From positions 186,001 through 250,000 of the forward strand of contig NZ_FQVN01000006.1 of assembly GCF_900129375.1 (NCBI RefSeq): 64,000 nt of DNA. Reading direction: 5' to 3'. Below, piece by piece: positions 50,383-59,963 of this stretch. A program made the position numbers and the translations under genes. This DNA comes from Streptoalloteichus hindustanus (GTDB lineage Bacteria; Actinomycetota; Actinomycetes; Mycobacteriales; Pseudonocardiaceae). The notes below the pieces were generated by a model that ran no database searches, was not told where the DNA came from, and was given only the letters and a program-made list of their open reading frames with translations. Each line of letters begins with the position of its first letter. The first letter of the stretch is position 1.

Positions 50383-51429
50383 ATGCGGCTCGCGGTGATC
50401 CCAGGTGACGGGATTGGACCCGAGGTGATCGCCGAGGCGCTCAAGGTGCTCGGTGAGGTCGTGCCCGATGCGGAGATCACCCGCTACGACCTCGGCGCGG
50501 CGCGGTGGCACGCCACCGGGGAGTTGCTGCCGGAGTCGGTGCTGGGCGAACTGCGCCAGCACGACGCGATCCTGCTGGGCGCGGTGGGCGATCCCTCGGT
50601 GCCCAGCGGAATCCTGGAGCGCGGGCTGCTGCTGCGCCTGCGCTTCGAGCTGGACCACCACGTGAACCTGCGCCCGGCGCGGCTCTACCCGGGCGTGCGC
50701 AGCCCGATCGCCGACCCACCGGAGATCGACATGCTGGTGGTGCGCGAGGGCACCGAGGGCCTGTACGCGGGCAACGGCGGCCTGCTGCGCAAGGACACCC
50801 CGCACGAGATCGCGACCGAGGTCAGCATCAACACCTCGTTCGGCGTGGAGCGGGTGGTGCGCGACGCGTTCCAGCGGGCGCAGGGCCGCCCGCGCCGACA
50901 CCTGACGCTGGTGCACAAGACCAACGTCCTCGCGCACGCGGGCTCGTTGTGGTCGCGGGTGGTCGAGGAGGTGTCGTTGCAGTACCCCGACGTGACGGTC
51001 GCCTACCAGCACGTGGACGCGACGACCATCCACATGGTCACCGACCCCGGCCGGTTCGACGTGATCGTCACCGACAACCTGTTCGGCGACATCATCACGG
51101 ACCTGGCGGCCGCGGTGACCGGTGGCATCGGCCTGGCGGCCTCGGGCAACCTGGACGTGACGCGGCGGAACCCGAGCATGTTCGAGCCGGTGCACGGCAG
51201 CGCCCCGGACATCGCGGGTCAGGGCGTGGCCGACCCGACGGCGGCCGTGCTGTCGGTGGCGCTGCTGCTGGACCACCTGGGCGAGCAGGAGGCGGCGCGC
51301 CGGATCGAGGCGGCGGTGGCGTTCGACCTGGCCACCAGGGACCACTCGGCGCCGGGCGCGACCTACGCGATCGGCGACCGGCTGGCCGCGCTGGTCTCCT
51401 CCAACACCCACCACCGCGCCGAGGTCTGA
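50383..51429 (+). CDS. leuB: 3-isopropylmalate dehydrogenase
   Basis: 348 residues; ATG 50383 follows [23 protein letters not shown] at the start, [10 protein letters not shown], the NAD/metal strand [16 protein letters not shown] and [15 protein letters not shown]. It oxidises and decarboxylates 3-isopropylmalate to 2-oxoisocaproate for leucine. An in-frame ATG eleven codons upstream ([11 protein letters not shown]) lacks family similarity. Confidence 0.96.
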   Translation: MRLAVIPGDGIGPEVIAEALKVLGEVVPDAEITRYDLGAARWHATGELLPESVLGELRQHDAILLGAVGDPSVPSGILERGLLLRLRFELDHHVNLRPARLYPGVRSPIADPPEIDMLVVREGTEGLYAGNGGLLRKDTPHEIATEVSINTSFGVERVVRDAFQRAQGRPRRHLTLVHKTNVLAHAGSLWSRVVEEVSLQYPDVTVAYQHVDATTIHMVTDPGRFDVIVTDNLFGDIITDLAAAVTGGIGLAASGNLDVTRRNPSMFEPVHGSAPDIAGQGVADPTAAVLSVALLLDHLGEQEAARRIEAAVAFDLATRDHSAPGATYAIGDRLAALVSSNTHHRAEV

Positions 51430-51457
51430 CGCCCGAGGCGACCCGGACGGTCCGAGA

Positions 51458-51488
51458 GGCCCCCGACCACGCGGTCGGGGGCCTTTTC
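51458..51488 (+). terminator. Terminator of leuB
   Basis: GGCCCCCGACC pairs with GGTCGGGGGCC around ACGC, followed by TTTT. It is one of the few textbook intrinsic terminators in the window. Confidence 0.85.
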
Positions 51489-51607
51489 GGTTCCGGGCCG
51501 GGAAAACCACCCGACGACTCCCGAAGTCGGTCCCGGCGTCGTCCCGCGGTGTCGTGGGTCGCCGCCAGGATCACCGCGGCGACGCTGGCGACGACCCACG
51601 ACGGCCG

Positions 51608-52858
51608 TCAACCGGCGAGGGGGCGGCGGGCCGGGGCCGTGGCGAGCACGTGGTGCAGGTGCTCGGCGGCGGCGTGTCCGAACCGCTCGTCGTTGATGTG
51701 CGCGTCGATCTCGCGGAGCTCCACGTGCGAGCCCGCCACCCCGGCCCGCAGCGCCTCGACGAGCGCGCGGTCCGCCAGCGGGTCGTGGAAGGGCTGTCCC
51801 GGCGCGTCGTAGGCGGACAGGCCGCCCAGGGGGACGAGCACGCTGACCGGCCCCCTGGCCGCCACCAGCTTCGCCGCGACCCGCCGACCCAGCTCGGCCA
51901 GCTCGGCCGCGGTCAGCCGCACCACCGTGACGGTCGGGTTGTGCTCGTGGATCGTGCGGTGCCGCAGGTGCTCCGGCACGGTCGGCCTGGCCCCGAAGTT
52001 CACCATGTCGAGGGCGCCCAGGCTCACCACCTGCGGCAGGCCCGCCCGACCCGCGGCCTCCAGCCGCCGGGGGCCCGCCGACAGCACCCCGCCCATCAGG
52101 TCGTCGGCGAGCTCGGTGGTGGTCAGGTCCAGGACGCCGGTCAGCACCCCGCTGCCGGCCAGCTCCTCCAGCGCCCGGCCGCCGGCGCCGTTGGCGTGGA
52201 ACACGAGGACCTCGTAGCCGAGCTCCTCCAGCCGGCGGCGGGCGGCGGTGACGCCGGGGGTGGTGACGCCGAACATCGTGGTGGCCACGAGCGGGCGCCG
52301 GTGCTCGTCCGGCGCGCCCTGCGCCGCCCGGTAGGCGATCGCCATGCTGGCCGCGGCGCTCGCGGCGTTGCCGAGGATGCGTTCGGAGAACCGGTTGATC
52401 CCGGCGATGTCCAGCACGCTGTGCATGAGCGTCATGTCCGTCGAGCCGACGAACGGCGCGCAGTCGCCGGCCGCCATCGTCGAGACGAGGAGCTTGGGCA
52501 CGCCGACCGGCAGCGCGCGCATCGCCCTGCTGGCGATGACCGAGCCGCAGGAGCCGCCCAGGGAGAGAGCGGCGTGCAGACGGCCTTCGCCGTGCAGCCG
52601 GCGCAGCACCTCGGCCGCGCCCTCCGCCATCGCTCTCACCGCTGTGTTCCGGTCGCCGTGCGCGCGGAGCGCGCCCAGGTCGTGTCCGGCCGCCGCGGCG
52701 ACCTCGGCGCGGTCGATGTCAGCGGGCACTGCGGGTGTGCCCAGCACTCCGGTGTCGACCAACACGGTCTGGCAGCCCGCCGCGCGGACGCGCTCCGCGA
52801 GCCAGCCGAACTCGGACCCCTTGGTGTCCAGGGTCCCCACGAGCACAACAGTCGTCAT
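51608..52858 (-). CDS. Tm-1-like ATP-binding domain (UPF0261) protein
   Basis: 416 residues from the ATG at 52858, which follows GGAGGA. The start VVLVGTLDTKGSEFGWLAERVRAAG is typical of the UPF0261/Tm-1 family, with GGSCGSVIASRAMRALPVGVPKLLVSTMAAGD as the nucleotide-binding region, and LSAYDAPGQPFHDPLADRALVEAL near the end. Plant Tm-1 binds a viral replicase; bacterial members are linked to sugar-acid or secondary metabolism and often sit with a TIM-barrel partner, which is absent here. Function unknown. Confidence 0.85.
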   Translation of the reverse strand: MTTVVLVGTLDTKGSEFGWLAERVRAAGCQTVLVDTGVLGTPAVPADIDRAEVAAAAGHDLGALRAHGDRNTAVRAMAEGAAEVLRRLHGEGRLHAALSLGGSCGSVIASRAMRALPVGVPKLLVSTMAAGDCAPFVGSTDMTLMHSVLDIAGINRFSERILGNAASAAASMAIAYRAAQGAPDEHRRPLVATTMFGVTTPGVTAARRRLEELGYEVLVFHANGAGGRALEELAGSGVLTGVLDLTTTELADDLMGGVLSAGPRRLEAAGRAGLPQVVSLGALDMVNFGARPTVPEHLRHRTIHEHNPTVTVVRLTAAELAELGRRVAAKLVAARGPVSVLVPLGGLSAYDAPGQPFHDPLADRALVEALRAGVAGSHVELREIDAHINDERFGHAAAEHLHHVLATAPARRPLAG

Positions 52859-53053
52859 TCTCAGTCCTCCGGTCCCACCCACCACATCGGCCACAGGCTG
52901 CCGAGCCCCAAGCACCCCGCCCAGCCTCCTCAGGGGTGGAAATCGCCGGCCGTTGACCACGCTGCGCGATCGCCGGCGCGGAGCGGCAGGTCGGTGCGTC
53001 ACCCGGCGGTGGCCCGCCCGTTGTTCCAGTACCTGGGATCACCCGTCCGTGAA

Positions 53054-53083
53054 TTGGTACGCGCGGGAGGGCTGTGGCAGCAT
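53054..53083 (+). promoter_or_regulatory. Promoter of the citramalate-synthase-like gene
   Basis: TTGGTA (53054-53059) and CAGCAT (53078-53083) have an 18-base spacer. The leader-peptide GTG is seven bases after the -10, the same geometry as in the ilvB leader. The -10 is weak. Confidence 0.45.
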
Positions 53084-53089
53084 CGGGGC

Positions 53090-53134
53090 GTGGCTCGCTC
53101 CAGCGTGATCATCATTTGCTGGCGCGCCGGGTAA
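53090..53134 (+). CDS. cimA leader peptide (attenuator)
   Basis: 14 residues, VARSSVIIICWRAG, with Val-Ile-Ile-Ile. Isoleucine-rich control codons fit a gene for isoleucine synthesis from citramalate. The GTG lies at the predicted transcription start, so it would be read as a leaderless mRNA. Confidence 0.75.
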   Translation: MARSSVIIICWRAG

Positions 53135-53201
53135 GTGCCTCGGGGCGTTCGTCCCGCAGCACCCGGCGCGCAGACCTCTCGCATCCGCGGGGGGTCTTTT
53201 T
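53122..53201 (+). promoter_or_regulatory. cimA attenuator: pause hairpin and terminator
   Basis: GCGCGCCGGGT (53122-53132), at the end of the leader peptide, is exactly complementary to ACCCGGCGCGC (53161-53171). Right after it AGACC...GGTCT (53173-53197) ends in TTTTT, a terminator 75 bases before the gene. Arms seen; mutual exclusion inferred. Confidence 0.7.
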
Positions 53202-53275
53202 GTTTTCCCGCTCCAGCACTTCCGTTCCGCAGTCCCGTCCTCCCAGACCGCCCCGACCGTTCCAGGGAGACCACC

Positions 53276-54898
53276 GTGAACCGGCCCACCGCCCCCACCG
53301 GCACCCCGCTCGGCGACTCGTTCCACGTCTACGACACGACCCTCAGGGACGGCGCGCAGCGCGAGGGCATCTCCTACTCGGCGACCGACAAGCTGGCCGT
53401 GGCCCGGCTGCTGGACTCCCTGGGCGTCGGCTTCATCGAGGGCGGCTGGCCGGGGGCGCTGCCCAAGGACACCGAGTTCTTCGCCCGCGCCGCCGCCGGT
53501 GAGCTGGAGCTGCGGCACGCGGCGCTGGTGGCCTTCGGCGCCACCCGCAGGGCCGGCGTCGCCGCCGCCGACGACCCGCAGGTGCGGGCGCTGCTCGACT
53601 CCCAGGCGCCCGTGGTGACCCTGGTGGCGAAGTCGGACCGCCGGCACATCGAACGCGCGCTGCGCACCGACGTCGCCGAGGCCGCAGCCATGGTGTTCGA
53701 CACCGTCCGGTTCCTGGTGGGGGAGGGCCGCCGCGTCTTCCTCGACGCCGAGCACTTCTTCGACGGCTACGCCCACGACCCCGACTGCGCGCTGCGGGTG
53801 CTGCAGTCCGCTGTGGACGCCGGCGCGGACGTCGTCGTGCTGTGCGACACCAACGGCGGCCAGCTCCCGCTGCAGCTCGCCGAGACCGTGGCCGAGGTGG
53901 TCGCCCGCACCGGGTTCCGCGTCGGCATCCACTGCCAGGACGACACGGCCTGCGCGGTGGCGAACACCGTGGCAGCCGTGCAGGCCGGCGCCACCCACGT
54001 GCAGTGCACCGCGAACGGCTACGGCGAGCGGACCGGCAACGCCGACCTGTTCGCCGTCGTCGGCAACCTGGTGACCAAGCTCGACATGCCGGTGCTGCCC
54101 GCGGCGGCGCTGCCCGAACTCACCCGCGTCTCGCACGCCCTCGCCGAGATCGCGAACCTCGCGCCCGACACCCACCAGGCCTACGTCGGGTCGTCGGCCT
54201 TCGCCCACAAGGCGGGGCTGCACGCGAGCGCGATCAAGGTGGACCCGGAGCTGTACAACCACGTCGATCCGGCCACCGTCGGCAACGGGATGCGGGTGCT
54301 CGTCACCGAGATGGCCGGCCGGGCCAGCCTGGAGCTGAAGGGGCGTGAGCTCGGGCTGGACCTGGCCGGTCGGCACGACGCGCTGGGGCGCGCCGTGCGC
54401 AGGGTCAAGGAGCTGGAGGCGCGGGGCTGGTCGTTCGAGGCCGCCGACGCGTCGCTGGAGCTGTTGCTGCGCAGGGAGATCGACGAGGCCGAGACCGAGG
54501 CCCCGTTCGCGCTGGAGTCCTACCGCGTCGTGCTCGACCACCGCGCCGACGGCGAGGTGGTCTCCGAGGCCACCGTGCGGGTGCTCGTCGCGGGGGAGCG
54601 GGTGATCGCCACCGCCGAGGGCAACGGCCCGGTGCACGCGCTGGACGCGGCGCTGCGCAAGGCGTTGGAGCCGGCGCTGCCGTGGCTGTCGAGCGTCGAG
54701 CTGGCCGACTACAAGGTCCGCATCCTGGTTGAGCACCCGGGAACGGACGCGGTGACCAGGGTGCTGGTGCAGTCCAGCGACGGCGAGCGGGAGTGGACCA
54801 CCGTCGGCGTCCACGGCAACATCGTCGAGGCGAGCTGGCTCGCCCTCTGCGACGCCCTCGTGCACAAGGCGCTGTCCGTGCGGGAGCCGGTGGGCTGA
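53276..54898 (+). CDS. cimA: (R)-citramalate synthase-like / LeuA-family enzyme
   Basis: 540 residues from the GTG at 53276 with AGGGAGA upstream. The HMGL-like TIM barrel has YDTTLRDGAQREGISYS, the metal His pair in VGIHCQDDTACAVANT, and NGYGERTGNADL; the C-terminal LeuA dimer/allosteric domain follows from about 400. This layout (CimA/LeuA type 3) condenses pyruvate with acetyl-CoA to citramalate, a threonine-independent route to isoleucine. The Ile-rich leader supports citramalate over isopropylmalate synthase. Homocitrate-like activity is less likely. Confidence 0.82.
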   Translation: MNRPTAPTGTPLGDSFHVYDTTLRDGAQREGISYSATDKLAVARLLDSLGVGFIEGGWPGALPKDTEFFARAAAGELELRHAALVAFGATRRAGVAAADDPQVRALLDSQAPVVTLVAKSDRRHIERALRTDVAEAAAMVFDTVRFLVGEGRRVFLDAEHFFDGYAHDPDCALRVLQSAVDAGADVVVLCDTNGGQLPLQLAETVAEVVARTGFRVGIHCQDDTACAVANTVAAVQAGATHVQCTANGYGERTGNADLFAVVGNLVTKLDMPVLPAAALPELTRVSHALAEIANLAPDTHQAYVGSSAFAHKAGLHASAIKVDPELYNHVDPATVGNGMRVLVTEMAGRASLELKGRELGLDLAGRHDALGRAVRRVKELEARGWSFEAADASLELLLRREIDEAETEAPFALESYRVVLDHRADGEVVSEATVRVLVAGERVIATAEGNGPVHALDAALRKALEPALPWLSSVELADYKVRILVEHPGTDAVTRVLVQSSDGEREWTTVGVHGNIVEASWLALCDALVHKALSVREPVG

Positions 54899-55053
54899 GT
54901 CGTCGGTCCGGGGCGCGGTCACCGGGGCCACCGGCCCCGGTTCGACGGCGCGGGGCCGGCGGGTCACCCGGCGGGGCGGGCGTTCGCGGCGACCGGGTCC
55001 GGCGCTGGGTTACCGTTGCCGCCGTCCCCTCCGACCCGACGACAGGAGCGTCC

Positions 55054-55839
55054 GTGCGCATCGCCCGCATCGTCCACCCCGAAGGCATCGCGTTCGCGGC
55101 CGTCCAAGGCGAGCCCGGCGCCGCGCTGGACGACCTGGTCGCCTCGGAGATCGACGAGCACCCGTTCGGGACGGTGACGTTCACCGGGCGGGCGTGGAAG
55201 CTGGCCGACGTCCGGCTGCTCGCCCCGATCCTGCCGTCGAAGGTGGTCTGCGTCGGCAAGAACTACGCCGAGCACGCCGAGGAGATGGGGGGTCCGGCCC
55301 CGGCCGACCCGGTGATCTTCCTCAAGCCGCCCACGGCGGTGGTCGGCCCGAACGCCGAGATCAGACTGCCGGCGAACTCCGAGCGCGTGGACTACGAGGG
55401 CGAGCTCGCCGTGGTCATCGGCCGCCCGTGCCGGGACGTCCCCGCCGAGCGCGCGGCCCAGATGGTGCTGGGCTACACCATCGCCAACGACGTGACCGCG
55501 CGTGACCAGCAGAAGGCCGACGGCCAGTGGGCCAGGGCCAAGGGCTACGACACGTTCTGCCCGCTGGGGCCGTGGATCGACACCACGGTCGACCCGGCGG
55601 ACCTGGCCATCCGCACCGAGCTGGACGGCCAGGTGCGCCAGGACTCCCGCACCTCGCAGCTGATCCACGACGTGCCGAAGCTGATCGAGTGGGTGTCCTC
55701 GGTGATGACCCTGCTGCCTGGCGACGTCATCCTCACCGGCACCCCGGCGGGCGTGGGACCGGTCCGGCCCGGCCAGACGGTGTCGGTCACCGTCGAGGGC
55801 ATCGGCACCCTCAGCAACCCGGTCGGCCGGCGCTCCTGA
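55054..55839 (+). CDS. Fumarylacetoacetate hydrolase family protein
   Basis: 261 residues from the GTG at 55054 after ACAGGAG. The C-terminal FAH domain has VCVGKNYAEHAEEMG, the metal acids in VDYEGELAVVIGRP and DVTARDQQ. Members hydrolyse acyl-pyruvate or decarboxylate 2-oxoacids such as 5-oxopent-3-ene-tricarboxylate or oxaloacetate. In mycobacteria the homologue sits in the same place before gltX. Substrate not defined. Confidence 0.88.
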   Translation: MRIARIVHPEGIAFAAVQGEPGAALDDLVASEIDEHPFGTVTFTGRAWKLADVRLLAPILPSKVVCVGKNYAEHAEEMGGPAPADPVIFLKPPTAVVGPNAEIRLPANSERVDYEGELAVVIGRPCRDVPAERAAQMVLGYTIANDVTARDQQKADGQWARAKGYDTFCPLGPWIDTTVDPADLAIRTELDGQVRQDSRTSQLIHDVPKLIEWVSSVMTLLPGDVILTGTPAGVGPVRPGQTVSVTVEGIGTLSNPVGRRS

Positions 55840-55903
55840 CACCGCGAACGGTCCCCCGGCACGCATCCCGCGTGCCGGGGGACCGTCGTTTCCGCCCCTC
55901 GCG

Positions 55904-57160
55904 CTACCGCGGGGCCGATGCCGGTGTCCGGCGTGCGAAGTCCGGCGCGTGCTCGGGCAGCAGCCCGACGCCGAACAGGTAGGCCGGGACGACCTGCAGA
56001 CGCGGGAAACGTTGCAGGAGGCGGACAACGCGGGGTGGGCGCGTTCGGTTGACGACGCTGATCCGACCGCTCAGCGCCCGGTCGAGCAGTCCCCTGTGGA
56101 TCAGGCGCTGGACGGTCTGGGTCACCGCGGTGGGCAGCCAGCGCCGCAGTTGGACCTTCGCGAGGTCCCGTCCGGTGACCCGTCCGCGCCGCAGCGGCTC
56201 GGCGAGCAGCCGGGCCGCCGCCACCGCGTCCTGCACCGCCAGGTTGATACCCACCCCACCGATGGGTGACATCGCGTGCGCGGCGTCGCCGACGCACAGC
56301 AGGCCGTCGGTGTGCCACCGGGGCAGGCGGTCGAGCCGCACGTCGAGCAGCTTCACGTCGTCCCACGACCGCACGTGGTCGACCCGGTCGGCCAGCCACG
56401 GGATGAGGTCGGCCAGCCCCTGGCGGAACGACTCGATGCCCCGCGCCCTGAGCGCGGCGTCGGTGCCCTTCCTGATCAGGAAGGCGCACTGGTAGTACTC
56501 GCCGCGGTCGATGAGCACGAGGGCGCGGCCGCCGCCGAAGCGGCCGCCGGCCCCGGCGATGTTGCCCTCGTGCCGGGGCAGGCGGAACCACCACACGTCC
56601 ATCGGCACGCCGAACTCCCTGGCCCGCAGGCCCGCCGCGGCGCGCAGCACCGAGGACCGGCCGTCGCAGGCGACCACCAGGTCGGCCCGCAGCTCGCCGG
56701 TCTCACCCTCCTCCGTGCGGTACCGCACGCCGGCGACCCGTCCGCCCTCCCGCACCAGACCGGTGGCCTCGGTGCGCATCCGCAGCGTGAAGCACGGCTC
56801 CTCGGCGCCCGCCCTGGCGAGCAGGTCCAGGAAGTCCCACTGCGGCACGAACGCGATGTGCTTGTGCGGTCCGGGCAGTCGCCGCATGTCACCCAGTCGG
56901 ACCGGCCCGCTGTCGAGGATGACCCCCAACTGGTCGACCAGGCGGTGCGGGACGCGGGCGAACGCCTCGCCCAACCCCAGCTCGTCGAGCAGGGTGAGGG
57001 TCGAGGAGTGCACCGTGTCGCCCCGGAAGTCCCGCAGGAAGTCGCCGTGCTTCTCCAGCACCACGACGTCGATCCCGCCCCTGGCGAGCAGCAGGCCCAG
57101 CACCATCCCGGCCGGTCCGCCGCCCACCACGCAGACCCTGGTCCGCTCCGTCGACGACAT
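55904..57160 (-). CDS. FAD-dependent monooxygenase/oxidoreductase
   Basis: 418 residues from the ATG at 57160, which has AGAAGG eight bases upstream; two further starts lie within nine bases upstream. Dinucleotide fold VCVVGGGPAGMVLGLLLARGG, then VVACDGRSSVLR (DG motif) and GDAAHAMSPIGGVGINLAVQDA (GD motif), the order of the class A flavin hydroxylases (UbiH/PHBH-like). It likely hydroxylates an aromatic or polyketide substrate. It is divergent from gltX and not part of an obvious cluster. An apparent accessory gene between conserved neighbours. Confidence 0.85.
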   Translation of the reverse strand: MSSTERTRVCVVGGGPAGMVLGLLLARGGIDVVVLEKHGDFLRDFRGDTVHSSTLTLLDELGLGEAFARVPHRLVDQLGVILDSGPVRLGDMRRLPGPHKHIAFVPQWDFLDLLARAGAEEPCFTLRMRTEATGLVREGGRVAGVRYRTEEGETGELRADLVVACDGRSSVLRAAAGLRAREFGVPMDVWWFRLPRHEGNIAGAGGRFGGGRALVLIDRGEYYQCAFLIRKGTDAALRARGIESFRQGLADLIPWLADRVDHVRSWDDVKLLDVRLDRLPRWHTDGLLCVGDAAHAMSPIGGVGINLAVQDAVAAARLLAEPLRRGRVTGRDLAKVQLRRWLPTAVTQTVQRLIHRGLLDRALSGRISVVNRTRPPRVVRLLQRFPRLQVVPAYLFGVGLLPEHAPDFARRTPASAPR

Positions 57161-57258
57161 GGCCATCACCTTCTTTTCAACGCTGGTTGAATAACCTCAG
57201 GATGCTCCCGGACCGCGACTCGGTCAAGCCCCGGCGGGGCGGATAGGCTGATCGGGCC

Positions 57259-58761
57259 ATGAGCACGCCAGACGCCACCACCAAGGTCCGGGTCCGCTTC
57301 TGCCCGTCGCCGACCGGGACGCCGCATGTCGGACTGATCCGCACCGCCCTGTTCAACTGGGCCCACGCCCGCCACGTCGGTGGCGACTTCGTCTTCCGCA
57401 TCGAGGACACGGACGCCGCCAGGGACTCCGAGGAGTCCTACGCCGCGCTGCTCGACGCGCTGCGGTGGCTCGGCATGGACTGGGACGAGGGGCCCGAGGT
57501 CGGCGGCCCGTACGAGCCGTACCGACAGAGCCAGCGCCGGGAGATCTACGCCGACGTGGTGGCCAAGCTGGTCGAGGCCGGCGAGGTCTACGAGTCCTTC
57601 TCCACCCCGGAGGAGGTCGAGGCGCGCCACCGCGCCGCCGGCCGCGACCCCAAGCTCGGCTACGACAACTTCGACCGCACCCACACCGACGAGCAGAAGG
57701 CCGCCTTCCGCGCGGAGGGCCGCGAGCCCGTCCTGCGGCTGCGCATGCCCGACCACGACATCACGTTCACCGACCTCGTCCGCGGCGAGATCACCTTCCG
57801 GGCGGGCAGCGTGCCGGACCCGGTGCTCGTCCGCGCCAACGGCGAGCCGCTCTACACGCTGGTGAACCCGGTCGACGACGCGCTCATGCGGATCACCCAC
57901 GTGCTGCGGGGTGAGGACCTGCTCCCCTCCACCCCCCGCCAGATCGCGCTCTACGAGGCGCTGCGGCGGGTCGGGGTCGCCGAGTTCACCCCCCACTTCG
58001 GACACATGCCCTACGTGATGGGCGAGGGCAACAAGAAGCTGTCCAAGCGGGACCCGCAGTCCAACCTGTTCCTCTACCGCGAGCGCGGGTTCCTGCCCGA
58101 GGGCCTGCTCAACTACCTCGCCCTGCTGGGCTGGTCGATCGCCGACGACCGGGACGTCTTCACCATGGCGGAGATGACCGAGGCCTTCGACATCAGCCGG
58201 GTGAGCGCGAACCCCGCCCGGTTCGACCTGAAGAAGGCCGAGGCCATCAACGCCGCGCACCTGCGCGCGCTGTCGGCGGAGGAGTTCGTCGAGCGGGTGC
58301 TGCCCCACCTGCGCGAGGCCGGCGTGCTGCCGGCGGAGGTCAGCGCCGAGCAGCGCGCCGTGCTGGCCGCCATCGCGCCGATGGTGCAGGAGCGCTGCGT
58401 GGTGCTGAGCGACGCCGCGGGCATGGTCGGCTTCCTGTTCGCCGACGAGGACGCGTTCGCGCCGGAGCCGGACGCCGCGGCCAAGACGCTCGGCGCCGAC
58501 GCGGAGCCCGTGCTGCGGGCCTCGGTCGAGGCGCTGCGCGACCTTCCGGAGTGGACCACCGCCGCGATCGAGGAGGCGCTCAGGACCGCGCTGGTCGACG
58601 GGCTCGGGCTCAAGCCGCGCAAGGCGTTCGGCCCGGTGCGCGTCGCGATCACCGGCCGCACGGTCTCGCCGCCGCTCTACGAGTCGATGGAACTGCTCGG
58701 CAGGGACCGTTCGCTCGGCCGGCTCGGGCGCGCGCTGGAGTCGGTGACCGCCGGCGCTTGA
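57259..58761 (+). CDS. gltX: Glutamyl-tRNA synthetase
   Basis: 500 residues. The HIGH motif is [24 protein letters not shown] in part (HVGL) and the KMSKS equivalent is [20 protein letters not shown] is also typical. With GatCAB in this window it would charge tRNA(Gln) indirectly in organisms without GlnRS. TAGGCT at 57244-57249 lies nine bases before the ATG and may give a leaderless message. An additional tRNA-Glu gene lies 1.1 kb downstream. Confidence 0.97.
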   Translation: MSTPDATTKVRVRFCPSPTGTPHVGLIRTALFNWAHARHVGGDFVFRIEDTDAARDSEESYAALLDALRWLGMDWDEGPEVGGPYEPYRQSQRREIYADVVAKLVEAGEVYESFSTPEEVEARHRAAGRDPKLGYDNFDRTHTDEQKAAFRAEGREPVLRLRMPDHDITFTDLVRGEITFRAGSVPDPVLVRANGEPLYTLVNPVDDALMRITHVLRGEDLLPSTPRQIALYEALRRVGVAEFTPHFGHMPYVMGEGNKKLSKRDPQSNLFLYRERGFLPEGLLNYLALLGWSIADDRDVFTMAEMTEAFDISRVSANPARFDLKKAEAINAAHLRALSAEEFVERVLPHLREAGVLPAEVSAEQRAVLAAIAPMVQERCVVLSDAAGMVGFLFADEDAFAPEPDAAAKTLGADAEPVLRASVEALRDLPEWTTAAIEEALRTALVDGLGLKPRKAFGPVRVAITGRTVSPPLYESMELLGRDRSLGRLGRALESVTAGA

Positions 58762-58819
58762 CCGTGCCAGTGGCGGATTATCACCTTCTCAGCCGAATCG
58801 GACACAAGGCGTGCGCAAC

Positions 58820-58825
58820 TAGCCT
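58820..58825 (+). promoter_or_regulatory. -10 box of the leaderless HAD gene
   Basis: TAGCCT lies six bases before the GTG at 58832. No ribosome site precedes this start, consistent with a leaderless mRNA. Confidence 0.45.
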
Positions 58826-58831
58826 CGCTGG

Positions 58832-59596
58832 GTGACATCCGCTTTGGCGACCGACATCCCCGAAAGAACGACCACGACCCCGATCCGCGCCGTTTGCCTC
58901 GATATCGACGACACCCTCGTCGATTACGGGCAGGCGGCGCGGATCGCTTTGGAGACCGCCGCCGGCCGGGACGACGCCTGGCCGGTGTGGGAACGCGCCA
59001 ACGCCCACCACTTCGCGCGCCTGCTCGCCGGCGAGGTCGATTACGAGACCATGCGCCGGGACCGCGCCCGCACCTTCTACGACGATCTGGGCGAGCGGTT
59101 GGACGACGCCGGGATCGCGGAACGCGAGTCCCGTCGCCAGTTCGCCATGGAGCGCTCCTGGCAGCTCTACGGCGACACCCTGCCCTGCCTCGACTGGCTG
59201 CGCGCCGCCGGCCTGCGCCTGGCGGCGGTGACCAACGCGTCCGGAGCCCACCAGCGGGCCAAGCTCGCCGTGCTGGGCCTCACCCCGTTCTTCGACTACG
59301 TGGCCATCGCCGGCGAACTCCGCACCGCCAAGCCCGAGCCTGTGATCTTCCACACCGCCTGCCTCGCGCTGGGTGTCGACCCGGCCGAGACGGTGCACGT
59401 CGGCGACCGGCTCGACCTCGACGCGGTCGGCGCCCGAGACGCCGGTCTGCACGGTGTGTGGCTGGACCGCGCCGCGACGCGCACAGCGCCGCCCAGCGGG
59501 GTGTCCGTCATCACGACCCTCGCGGAGCTGCCCGAGTTGCTGGTCTGCGATCTCGAGCTGGACCTGGCGCCCGCGGCCCCGGTCGGGAGCCGGTGA
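58832..59596 (+). CDS. HAD superfamily hydrolase
   Basis: 254 residues. Motif I is CLDIDDTLVDYG (nucleophile Asp, DxDxT), motif II VTNASG, motif III the Lys in RTAKPEP and motif IV HVGDRLDLDAVGARDAG. The cap of about 100 residues is of the C1 alpha-helical type, as in YjjG and phosphoglycolate phosphatase. It removes a phosphate or similar group from a small metabolite that cannot be named from sequence. Confidence 0.9.
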   Translation: MTSALATDIPERTTTTPIRAVCLDIDDTLVDYGQAARIALETAAGRDDAWPVWERANAHHFARLLAGEVDYETMRRDRARTFYDDLGERLDDAGIAERESRRQFAMERSWQLYGDTLPCLDWLRAAGLRLAAVTNASGAHQRAKLAVLGLTPFFDYVAIAGELRTAKPEPVIFHTACLALGVDPAETVHVGDRLDLDAVGARDAGLHGVWLDRAATRTAPPSGVSVITTLAELPELLVCDLELDLAPAAPVGSR

Positions 59597-59766
59597 ACGA
59601 TCCGGTGAACAGCCCGCCACCCGCCGGCCACGCCGGGACCCCCGCCCGTTTGCCCAGCTAGAGCCCGGTGGTGGGGGTCGATTAGGCATCGGCCCCCATC
59701 GTGGGCTAGTATTCCTACACGTCGGGCGGACAGCGGACCGAAACCCGGGACGATGGCCGACGCCGG

Positions 59767-59838
59767 TGGGGTATGGTGTAATTGGCAGCACGACGGATTC
59801 TGGCTCCGTTAGTCTAGGTTCGAGTCCTGGTACCCCAG
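59767..59838 (+). tRNA. tRNA-Gln (CTG)
   Basis: 72 nt. Acceptor TGGGGTA pairs with TACCCCA, discriminator G. The anticodon loop TTCTGGC reads CTG. The T-loop GGTTCGAGTCC is canonical. No CCA is encoded. Confidence 0.95.
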
Positions 59839-59890
59839 CTGTGAGAAACCAAATCGGTTGTGATAGGGTTTCCTCACTACAAAAGAACAA

Positions 59891-59963
59891 GGCCCCGTCG
59901 TCTAGCGGCCTAGGACGCCGCCCTCTCAAGGCGGTAGCGCGGGTTCAAATCCCGTCGGGGCTA
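59891..59963 (+). tRNA. tRNA-Glu (CTC)
   Basis: 73 nt. Acceptor GGCCCCG pairs with CGGGGCT (one G-T pair), discriminator A. The anticodon stem CCGCC/GGCGG encloses CTCTCAA, reading CTC. T-arm GGGTTCAAATCCC. No encoded CCA. It may share a transcript with tRNA-Gln 52 bases upstream. Confidence 0.95.

Noticed and set aside
50336-50400. Leader peptide before leuB
   Set aside because: A short frame exists but has no run of leucine codons and no terminator follows.
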